Source: Pedosphaera parvula Ellin514
Lineage (GTDB): Bacteria; Verrucomicrobiota; Verrucomicrobiia; Limisphaerales; Pedosphaeraceae
Reading direction: 5' to 3'
Assembly: GCF_000172555.1 (NCBI RefSeq)
Contig: NZ_ABOX02000061.1
Location: forward strand, 1 to 36,041
DNA length: 36,041 bases
How positions within the stretch are numbered: the stretch's first letter is position 1; each line of letters starts with the position of its first letter. Both the position numbers and the translations under genes were made by a program. The notes under the pieces are model-generated. The model did no database searches and had not been told where the DNA came from. It worked only from the letters and a program-made list of their open reading frames with translations. This document shows, piece after piece, positions 7,747 to 14,849 of this stretch.

Positions 7747-8592
7747 ATGCAAACCACGTTTCTGCGGGCAGTTTTGTTTCTGTTGATCCTATCCACCGGG
7801 GCTTTTGCTGGAGAGAAGTCGTCGGATCGAAATGATTGGAAACTGGTCTGGCAGGACGAGTTCAACGATAAGACACTTTCGACGAACAAGTGGAACGTTC
7901 TGATTCGCGAGCAGAGTAAACACAACGAACTGCAATATTACGTGCCGGACGAGGTTTATATCGAGAAGGGTTGTTTGCGTCTGCGCAGTCGTGTCCGGGA
8001 TTATGGCTCTCAACATTACACGAGTGGACGCGTGGACACGTCGGGCAAGTTTGCGCCGGTTTACGGGCGGTTTGAAATTCGTGCGAAATTGCCGGGTGGA
8101 AAAGGTCTGTGGCCGGCGCATTGGCTGTATCCGCAGAATCGCAATTGGGAAATGGAACGGTTGATGGAGCAGGCGGTGGCAGATGGGAAGGAGAAACTGA
8201 TTCCAGAGGAGCGGCCCTGGTACAGCGAGATTGATATCATGGAGTTCCTTGGCCACACCAATGTGATTTATGGAACGCTGCACTACTGCACTCATGACGG
8301 TGAGAGGAAATCAAATTCCGGTCATCTCAAAGGAGATACGGATTTTACCAAGGATTTTCATATTTACGCACTGGAATGGGAGCCGGACATAATGCGCTGG
8401 TATGTTGATGGTCAATTAATTCATTCGACGACCAAAGGCATTCCACATACGCCGCATTATTTGATTTTGAACACAGCAGTTGGTGGAAACTGGCCCGGTA
8501 ATCCTGACGAAACGACGGTCTTCCCGCAGTACCACGACATTGATTATGTGCGGGTTTATCAGCACAAAGAATATTTTAAGCGGGAGGAATGA
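7747..8592 (+). CDS. Exported glycoside hydrolase family 16 (beta-glucanase type)
   Basis: This 281-residue protein has a signal peptide of about 21 residues (hydrophobic LRAVLFLLILSTGAFAG). The GH16 catalytic motif E-I-D-I-M-E is at 161-166: Glu161 as nucleophile, Asp163 as helper and Glu166 as acid/base. Other family blocks are DEFN near 37-40 and WEPDIMRWYVDGQ. GH16 enzymes cut beta-1,3 or mixed beta-1,3-1,4 glucans, or related galactans; fine specificity cannot be set from sequence by eye. The length is that of a single-domain enzyme with no binding modules. An AGGAAAA stretch about 10 bases upstream of the ATG may serve as ribosome binding site. It converges with the GH1 gene, and the two could act in series on beta-glucan. 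Confidence 0.92.
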   Translation: MQTTFLRAVLFLLILSTGAFAGEKSSDRNDWKLVWQDEFNDKTLSTNKWNVLIREQSKHNELQYYVPDEVYIEKGCLRLRSRVRDYGSQHYTSGRVDTSGKFAPVYGRFEIRAKLPGGKGLWPAHWLYPQNRNWEMERLMEQAVADGKEKLIPEERPWYSEIDIMEFLGHTNVIYGTLHYCTHDGERKSNSGHLKGDTDFTKDFHIYALEWEPDIMRWYVDGQLIHSTTKGIPHTPHYLILNTAVGGNWPGNPDETTVFPQYHDIDYVRVYQHKEYFKREE

Positions 8593-8738
8593 GGTGATGG
8601 CCAGCTGGTCCCGCCTGTGCGCGTTCAAGACGCTTTGGCAGAATGCGGCAGTAATCGCACGATTTGCCAAGGTTTATTAACCAGCCCTAACCACCGGTTT
8701 CCTCAGAACCATCCCCCTAAATGTTTATGAAACGAGCA

Positions 8739-10013
8739 CTATGGCATTTTGCCGGTTTCATGAAGGTTACAGGCGTTTGAACGGCATATTTTCTGATAAA
8801 CCTCTCCCAGTGGTTTCATGGTGCGGGCCAGGTTTGGATCGTCGAAATCCACTTCAATCAGTCCAAATTTTTTGGCATAGCCGAATTGCCATTCGAAATT
8901 GTCGAGCAGCGACCAATAAAAAAAGCCGCGGACGTCCACGCCTTCCTGAATCGCGCCGTGGAGCACCTTCAGGTAGCTGATCAGATCTGCTTCACGAAAG
9001 GCTTCGTCTTTGGAAGCGGCTCCATGTTCTGTAATGTAAATCGGCAGGCGGTGTTTGTGGTGCAGATAATTTAAAACATAACCCAGTCCTTGAGGATAAC
9101 GTTCCACCATATCATCACAAACAAAGCCGAAATCTTTCAACCGTCTGGACGGCGTTCCACTCGCTGGAATCATGGCATCAAAATGGTGGAAGCGAACCCG
9201 GCCATAATAATTCAGTCCAAGAAATGTGGACGCCTCGCGCCTTGCCCCGCCGAGAAACGAGCGCAGGACAAATTTGTTGAAGGTAGAGTGGCAGGCGAAA
9301 GCAATTAAACGATCCCAGGGAGAGAGTTTCTTGAAGGCGTGAAAAAAGGTCCAGTTTTTTGCTATTCCCACCTGCATTGGACGAAGGGGTGAACCTGCAT
9401 GCTTAATGATGTGGCCTGCCTCTTCATGAGCCGAGGCCATGTTTTGAATGATCTTGCGGAACTTGATCAATTGCCAATTTTCGCGGGGCGGAAAACCTCC
9501 GAGGACATAGGCAAGAGAGGCATAGGTGTCGGGTTCATTGAAGGTGTTCCACAAGTCAACCTTGTCTTTCAGGACCATAACCAGTTTGGTCACATAATCA
9601 GTAAACGCTGCCACGGTCGCCCGTGTGGTCCACCCTCCTTGCGCATGAATCCATAGAGGGTTGGAGAAGTGGTGAAGAACCACCATCGGGCGGATTCCCG
9701 CGCCACGCAGGCCATCAATCATGTCGACGTATCTAGCCAATTCCTTTCGATTGAGTTCTCCAAATGGTCGGGTTTGCAGTCGCGACCACTCGATGCCGAA
9801 GCGATAGGCATTTGTTCCAAGTTTGGACATCCAGTCGATATCTTCCGGATAGCGGTGATAATTGTCGCAGGCGATTCGGCAGGTGCTTCCATCCTGTGCC
9901 ACGAAGTCGGTCCATTCATTTTCGATATGACCCTCGACCTGAGTGGTGGCAGTAGCGGTGCCCCACAAAAAGTTCTGCGGGAAGATGAGACCTGAACCGT
10001 CGTCGAGAGACAT
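8739..10013 (-). CDS. Glycoside hydrolase family 1 (beta-glucosidase-like)
   Basis: This 424-residue protein starts at the ATG at 10013. The N-terminal FLWGTATATTQVEG block is the GH1 signature. TFNEP places the acid/base Glu at 160, and YITEHG places the nucleophile Glu at 329 (the usual motif is TENG; here it is TEHG). No signal peptide is visible, so the enzyme is probably cytoplasmic and hydrolyses short beta-linked oligosaccharides or glycosides. It lies 78 bp downstream of the glycosyltransferase gene on the same strand, so it is probably the last gene of a three-gene operon. That context leaves open whether the substrate is imported sugar or a cell glycolipid. Confidence 0.92.
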   Translation of the reverse strand: MSLDDGSGLIFPQNFLWGTATATTQVEGHIENEWTDFVAQDGSTCRIACDNYHRYPEDIDWMSKLGTNAYRFGIEWSRLQTRPFGELNRKELARYVDMIDGLRGAGIRPMVVLHHFSNPLWIHAQGGWTTRATVAAFTDYVTKLVMVLKDKVDLWNTFNEPDTYASLAYVLGGFPPRENWQLIKFRKIIQNMASAHEEAGHIIKHAGSPLRPMQVGIAKNWTFFHAFKKLSPWDRLIAFACHSTFNKFVLRSFLGGARREASTFLGLNYYGRVRFHHFDAMIPASGTPSRRLKDFGFVCDDMVERYPQGLGYVLNYLHHKHRLPIYITEHGAASKDEAFREADLISYLKVLHGAIQEGVDVRGFFYWSLLDNFEWQFGYAKKFGLIEVDFDDPNLARTMKPLGEVYQKICRSNACNLHETGKMP

Positions 10014-10091
10014 GATTTATGTGCCAACGAGGCAACAAAAGAAAGTTAAGGAGAATCCGAAGCTGTGACCAGTTAAATTGATGGAAGGCTT

Positions 10092-11228
10092 CTAAACTGC
10101 TTTCGACTGTTCCGCTTCCGCAGGCAGAAACTCTTCGAGTTGCTGAGGCTTCCCGTGGACGGCGCGTTCAAGCGTTTTGAGCAGAATCGAATCTCCACGG
10201 TTGAGCCAGGCACGAAATTTGGTGTTATCCAGCCGTGGCGGCAGTTCCTGCAGCCGATCCAGATTAAAGGAGTTATCAGTTATGCCCCAGCCAATGCGAG
10301 TGGCATCGACCGCATTCATTTGCTGTTCCACGTGGTTTTCGACGGGCATCAAGAAAAGCGGTTTTCCAAGGTAGGCGGCTTCACTCAGCGATTCAAAGCC
10401 GGCGGTGCAGGCAACGTAGCGGCAGTCTGCCATCATGCGGAGAAATTTATCCCCATCAAGTCGATGAAAGGTTAAAGTCGAATCAAATTGAAATTCCACC
10501 GGCGCACCCGGCTTGTCGTAGAAGCAATGGAGTTTAGTGTTCGGATTCTGCTTGTGCCACTCAATGATTTGGTCGGCATATCCGTGGTTTAAGAGATAGG
10601 CCAGGACAAAGTTTCCATCTGGATTCGAATCGAGTTCAAACAATTGCGGGCGGAGGATAGGTGGCGAAACGGTCAGGTTCCTGCCGGGCAGATCGACTGC
10701 CTCGTAGAAAGAGAGTGCCAACTTTGTCGAGCGCGCACCCACGAGCCGGACAAGCCATTTCATTCCGAGTTGCTGGAACAATTTGCCCTTGAGCTGGACA
10801 TAGGCCGGATGGCCAAACATGAATTGGTGAGCCACGGAAATCACGGGCGGCCGCTTCCGCGAGGTAAGCGCATAGATGCCTGTCATGGGCTCAAAAAAAT
10901 TGATGATGAGGTCCGGTTCCGACTCGCGAACCAACGTTTTTATCCGCCGCAGACTGGAAAGATACGACGGCGCCTGGCGGACAACACGTGCCAGTGTTTT
11001 GGGAAGACTGACTCCGCGATTTTGTTTAAAGGAAAAATCCAGAGTCGTAATCCGGTGCACTGGCATCTTCATGGCCGATGCAAAGAATTCCGGAATCTGC
11101 CGGTGAGCGCCCAGGCCAACCACCACGCTCGTGATCTGGTGTCCCGACCGTTCCAGGATCTGTTTCACCGCCATCGCCTGAGTCATATGACCCCGGCCCT
11201 CGCCGAGTATGCTGAGCATTATTTTCAT
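10092..11228 (-). CDS. Glycosyltransferase, MurG/GT28-like fold
   Basis: This 378-residue protein starts at the ATG at 11228 (MKIMLSILGEGRGHMTQA); the frame also has an earlier start at 11258. The GEGRGHMTQA glycine-rich N-terminus and a C-terminal donor-site region (CTAGFESLSEAAYLGKPLF, then PVENHVEQQ) match the GT-B family that includes MurG-like and diacylglycerol glycosyltransferases. Proteins of this kind commonly pair with LpxH-like phosphatases in Bacteroidetes and relatives, suggesting a glycolipid or lipid A-related substrate; this is inference from neighbours. The upstream phosphatase ORF runs 203 bases into this gene in another frame. GH1 follows on the same strand. Confidence 0.85.
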   Translation of the reverse strand: MKIMLSILGEGRGHMTQAMAVKQILERSGHQITSVVVGLGAHRQIPEFFASAMKMPVHRITTLDFSFKQNRGVSLPKTLARVVRQAPSYLSSLRRIKTLVRESEPDLIINFFEPMTGIYALTSRKRPPVISVAHQFMFGHPAYVQLKGKLFQQLGMKWLVRLVGARSTKLALSFYEAVDLPGRNLTVSPPILRPQLFELDSNPDGNFVLAYLLNHGYADQIIEWHKQNPNTKLHCFYDKPGAPVEFQFDSTLTFHRLDGDKFLRMMADCRYVACTAGFESLSEAAYLGKPLFLMPVENHVEQQMNAVDATRIGWGITDNSFNLDRLQELPPRLDNTKFRAWLNRGDSILLKTLERAVHGKPQQLEEFLPAEAEQSKAV

Positions 11229-11985
11229 GCAATTTGATAAGCTGAATGTTTCCGTCAAAGTCCTCGACCAAAGCGGTGCAACTTTCCACCCAATCGCCGC
11301 AATTAAGATATGCGACCTTGCCCATCATCTTCATTTCGGCGCGATGAATATGCCCACAAATCACACCCTGAACGTTGTGTTTGTGAGCCATGTGAATCAT
11401 GGCTTCCTCGTATTCTGTAATGTATTTGACCGCCGACTTGGCCTTGTATTTCAAATAGCCTGCCAGTGACCAATATCCGAAGCCGAGCCGCCGGCGCAGG
11501 CGGTTGAAGTGAAGATTAAAATCCAGGATCCAGTCGTATAGTTTCGTTCCGACTTTCTCCAGGACCCGGTTGAACTGGGTCAAGCCATCGAATTGATGGC
11601 CATGGAGTACGAGATAGCGTTTGCCATCGGCGGCGGTGTGAATCACCTCCCGCGCCAGAGATATCCCGCCGAAATTGATGTTGATAAACTTTTCGAGAAA
11701 TTCGTCATGGTTACCTGTGATGTAAATGATCTGAGTATCCTTCCGGCTTTTACGCAGGAGTTTTTGGATGAACACATTGTAATCATCCCGCCAGTGCCAT
11801 TTGCTTTTCAACTGCCAGCCATCAATGATGTCGCCGACCAGATAAAGATATTGGCATTCGATTTGTTTCAGGAAATCCAACAGAGCGTCGACCTGGGCAT
11901 GGCGCGTGCCGATGTGCACATCTGAAATCCAGACCGAGCGGTATGTTTTTTTTTCGCAGCTAATCTGTTCTGGAGTCGAAATCAT
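11026..11985 (-). CDS. UDP-2,3-diacylglucosamine diphosphatase-like metallophosphoesterase
   Basis: This 319-residue ORF begins at the ATG at 11985. The calcineurin-like metal ligands are all present: SDVH (Asp22, His24), GDIID (Asp52), GNHDE (Asn92-His93), the HGH at 128-130, and GHIH at 211-214. The overall pattern follows the LpxH-like branch (YLVGDIIDGWQLK, NCGDWVESCTALVE), which removes UMP from UDP-diacylglucosamine in lipid A synthesis or acts on related nucleotides. Family proteins normally end around residue 252 here (FDGNIQLIKLH). The remaining ~65 residues are a second-frame reading of the downstream glycosyltransferase gene and do not look like a domain. A natural long overlap or a frameshift that removed the native stop could explain this. 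Confidence 0.85.
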   Translation of the reverse strand: MISTPEQISCEKKTYRSVWISDVHIGTRHAQVDALLDFLKQIECQYLYLVGDIIDGWQLKSKWHWRDDYNVFIQKLLRKSRKDTQIIYITGNHDEFLEKFININFGGISLAREVIHTAADGKRYLVLHGHQFDGLTQFNRVLEKVGTKLYDWILDFNLHFNRLRRRLGFGYWSLAGYLKYKAKSAVKYITEYEEAMIHMAHKHNVQGVICGHIHRAEMKMMGKVAYLNCGDWVESCTALVEDFDGNIQLIKLHENNAQHTRRGPGSYDSGDGGETDPGTVGTPDHERGGWPGRSPADSGILCIGHEDASAPDYDSGFFL

Positions 11986-12121
11986 AATCAGGTTCGTAAG
12001 TCAACCTCAACTTATTCACAGATTATTAGCAATTTAAATTCAATCAATTACCGCCTTTTAACATGTCTGTAACAAAAGCGTCACAGACCTGTCGATTTTC
12101 AGGGCGAAGCAGGAACGAAAT

Positions 12122-12140
12122 GGTGCCTGTGTATGGCACC
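12122..12140 (-). terminator. Possible weak terminator hairpin after the sulfatase gene
   Basis: GGTGCC and GGCACC form a 6-bp stem around a 7-base loop, about 32 bases past the sulfatase stop. On the minus strand it is followed by ATTTCG, not a true T-run, so termination would be weak at best. Nearby, GTCTGT and ACAGAC (12065-12088) form another short dyad of unknown use. Confidence 0.3.
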
Positions 12141-12171
12141 GAAGAGGACTGACAAAAAATGACGGCGGACT

Positions 12172-13617
12172 TTACTTTTTCACCGGGGCTGGATCGGGAC
12201 CGGTTTTGCTGTCGTTTTGCTGTTTGCGCCAGGCGGTGAGTTGCCGGTTCAAATCGGTTTTGATATCTGCATAAGCCGGGTTGTCGGCGAGATTATTGAC
12301 TTCATACGGGTCAAGCAACACGTCATAGAGTTCCTCGCGCGGACGCCAATGATATCGCTTCATAATGGCGGCGGCTCGTGGATCAGCAGCGGCGGCCTTC
12401 ACCCAGGAATCCCAGTATTCCCGTCCGCCATCATGGTCCTTTGCCTTGTCCATGTGGGTCGTGTATTCGATCTCGGGCGACAGGTTGAAAATGTATTTGT
12501 AACGCGCGGTGCGGATGCAGCGCATAGGTGTTGAATTCATGCCAGTGTCCTGCGAATGCGTGGCGAAAATGACATCCCGATGGCGGTTTGTTTTCCCTTC
12601 CAGCACGGGAAGAAAACTTTTGCCGTCAAGATCAAGCGGCGGTTTACTGTTGGCGATTTCCATGAAGGTTGGCAGCACATCCACCATCGAAATCATGGCG
12701 TCTGAAGACGATCCCGGGCGGATTTTTCCGGGCCAGCGCACAATGAACGGCACCTGGATGCCCTGGTCATACAAGCCCCATTTGGAGAAAGGCCATTGTG
12801 CGCCCTGGTCCGAGGTGTAAATGAAAATTGTGTTTGCTCCCAGGCCGAGTTTCTCAAGGCTGGCCAGGACGGAGCCGAGATTTGTGTCCATCTTGGAGAT
12901 GTCCGTATAGTAGCGGGCGCGGGATTTTCGCACGTCCGGCGTGTCGATTTGATTTGGCGGGACGGTGATTGTCTCGGGATCATACGTCGTCTTTGCCAGC
13001 CACACCACGTGGGGACTGTGGTCGCAAACCACCAGACAAAACGGTTTGTTGGTTGAAATGTTTTGCAACCACTCGTCCACTACTGAGGTGTTCAAGTCCA
13101 TGTGCAGGTCGCGATGATTTTCGAAGCCCGGCTCGGGAACTTCTGAATTGGTGATGCGCTCAAAGGGAAACACGGACTTTGGCGCGAAATGAGTCTTGCC
13201 GGCCTGTGCGACGCGGTAGCCGAGTTGATTCAGGTAATACGGCAGGGAACGGACGTCTTCACGGCATTGGGACTGGCTTCCCAGATTGTTTGCATGTGCG
13301 CCGTTGCGGAACGGCATCAAGCCGGTGAAAAGAGATGCGCGCGATGGCATGCAGGTCGGCGACGCGGCAAAGGCCCTGCGGAACAGCATGCCTTCGCGTG
13401 CGAGCCGGTCAATATTCGGCGTCCGGACCTCGCGCGAACCGTAGGCTCCGCAATCCGTTGCCGTGTGGTCGTCCGAGATAAAGAGAACAAAGTTTGGCTG
13501 GGAATTCCGTGCCATGGCGGTGGTGACAGTGAAAGTGGACAATATGGCGAGGAAAGCAACCAGCACGCTCGTGAGAAACGAGTTGGTTCTTATTTGGAAT
13601 GTTTTCAATTTAGGCAA
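12172..13617 (-). CDS. Exported sulfatase (formylglycine type, sulfamidase/arylsulfatase-like)
   Basis: This 481-residue sulfatase has the C-x-P-S-R signature at 89-93 (CMPSR), whose cysteine is converted to formylglycine by a maturase. Asp49 and Asp50 (FISDDH) are metal ligands. Overall blocks (NIDRLAREGMLFRRAF, GAHANN) resemble the heparan N-sulfatase branch of family S1, though substrate is uncertain. The hydrophobic export signal lies before the first ATG (codon 35). The start must therefore be the TTG at 13617, or another non-ATG codon soon after; a TGA a few codons upstream in this frame rules out an earlier start. It diverges from a CE1-type esterase gene, and both products are exported, suggesting joint removal of sulfate and acyl groups from a decorated polysaccharide. 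Confidence 0.9.
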   Translation of the reverse strand: MPKLKTFQIRTNSFLTSVLVAFLAILSTFTVTTAMARNSQPNFVLFISDDHTATDCGAYGSREVRTPNIDRLAREGMLFRRAFAASPTCMPSRASLFTGLMPFRNGAHANNLGSQSQCREDVRSLPYYLNQLGYRVAQAGKTHFAPKSVFPFERITNSEVPEPGFENHRDLHMDLNTSVVDEWLQNISTNKPFCLVVCDHSPHVVWLAKTTYDPETITVPPNQIDTPDVRKSRARYYTDISKMDTNLGSVLASLEKLGLGANTIFIYTSDQGAQWPFSKWGLYDQGIQVPFIVRWPGKIRPGSSSDAMISMVDVLPTFMEIANSKPPLDLDGKSFLPVLEGKTNRHRDVIFATHSQDTGMNSTPMRCIRTARYKYIFNLSPEIEYTTHMDKAKDHDGGREYWDSWVKAAAADPRAAAIMKRYHWRPREELYDVLLDPYEVNNLADNPAYADIKTDLNRQLTAWRKQQNDSKTGPDPAPVKK

Positions 13618-13727
13618 ACGGGTTCAAAGAGCTGATGTTGATTGTCCGGCAATGATATACTTCGCGGAAATGTTCACAAAGCAAAATTGCATCCATCTGG
13701 CATTGAGACTTGGATTTTTTTTGCGTT

Positions 13728-13742
13728 TTGGCAATCTGCCAA
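13728..13742. promoter_or_regulatory. Candidate operator dyad between sulfatase and esterase
   Basis: TTGGCA-ATC-TGCCAA is a perfect 6+3+6 inverted repeat in the ~200-bp divergent region, about 75 bp before the preferred esterase ATG and 110 bp before the sulfatase start. Its size and symmetry suit a dimeric repressor or activator. No regulator gene lies nearby. Confidence 0.4.
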
Positions 13743-13817
13743 TGAAACTCAATACTCAAAGAAGCAATGCAGCTCGCCATCATGAATGCCAGATACTGCA
13801 AATGGAACAAACCGGTT

Positions 13818-14792
13818 ATGCAACGTTTCCTCGCCGCACTGGCCGGACTGCTGATCACCGCCTCGGCGGCGTCCGCCGCGCCGACAGATGATGTTTATCT
13901 GCTTGGGCCGGATTCAATGCCTCACGAGAACGTGCCGCACGGCAAGGTCATTGGCCCGCTCACGCTGGCGAGCCAGGTGTTCACCAATACAACGCGCCAC
14001 TACTGGGTTTATGTCCCGGCACAGTATGACGCTGCTAAACCGGCGTGTCTGATGGTTTTTCAAGACGGCCAGGCTTTTGTAAGCACGAATGGCGATTACC
14101 GCATCCCGAATGTTTTTGACAATCTGATTTATCGCCGCGAAATGCCGGTGACCATTGGTGTCTTCATCAATCCGGGTCACACGCCGACGCAGCAGGAATC
14201 CTCGTCCACCAATTGGGGTGACTCCATTAACAACCGCGGAGATGAGTACAACAAGCTCGATGACCGTTACGCGTCCATGATCGTTACGGAGCTCCTACCG
14301 CTGTTGGAGAAGGATTACAAGATTTCCAAAAATCCGGATGACCGGGCGATCGCGGGCGCAAGTTCCGGTGCGATCTGCGCGTTTACCGTCGCGTGGCAGC
14401 GTCCTGACCAATTTCACAAAGTCATCAGTACCATTGGAAGTTTCACGAATATTCGAGGCGGCCACGTTTATCCGGACCTCGTCAGCCAGACCGAACGCAA
14501 GCCCCTCCGCGTTTTCCTGCAGGATGGTCTTAACGACAATCGGGGTCGCAGAGGCAACGGTGAATACGATCCGGAGTGGGATTGGCACGCGCAGAATATT
14601 AAAATGGCCGCGGCGCTTACGGCGAAGGGTTACGATCTGAATTATTGCTGGGGCATCGGCACGCATTCCAACAAGCAAGGCGGCGCGATGATGCCGGAAA
14701 TGTTACGGTGGCTCTGGCGCGATTATCCCCGTCCGGACGATCCGAAGGATGATAGTAATCGGAAGTTGTTGGGCGCGGTGGAATCGAAGTAG
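13818..14792 (+). CDS. Exported esterase, CE1 / enterochelin-esterase-like alpha/beta hydrolase
   Basis: Started at the ATG at 13818 the protein has 324 residues and a clean signal peptide ([20 protein letters not shown]). In-frame ATGs at 13767 and 13782 would put extra residues before it. The nucleophile elbow is G-A-S-S-G at 180-184 with Ser182, and a likely catalytic His283 lies in [11 protein letters not shown]. The [12 protein letters not shown] and [11 protein letters not shown] blocks are typical of the PF00756 esterases, which include feruloyl and acetyl xylan esterases. It should act outside the cytoplasm. It is divergent from the sulfatase, with a shared candidate operator between them. 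No ribosome binding site is obvious. Confidence 0.88.
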   Translation: MQRFLAALAGLLITASAASAAPTDDVYLLGPDSMPHENVPHGKVIGPLTLASQVFTNTTRHYWVYVPAQYDAAKPACLMVFQDGQAFVSTNGDYRIPNVFDNLIYRREMPVTIGVFINPGHTPTQQESSSTNWGDSINNRGDEYNKLDDRYASMIVTELLPLLEKDYKISKNPDDRAIAGASSGAICAFTVAWQRPDQFHKVISTIGSFTNIRGGHVYPDLVSQTERKPLRVFLQDGLNDNRGRRGNGEYDPEWDWHAQNIKMAAALTAKGYDLNYCWGIGTHSNKQGGAMMPEMLRWLWRDYPRPDDPKDDSNRKLLGAVESK

Positions 14793-14849
14793 GAGCTCGT
14801 GCCTGCGCGCACGTGCACCGTCTTGTTCACAAGTTCAGTCCCGCATGCG

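Noticed and set aside
12065..12088. GTCACA near 12081 as a fourth ECF41 site
   Set aside because: The -35 reads CGTCACA and no GTC box follows at 16 bases; the orientation also points away from any plus-strand gene start.
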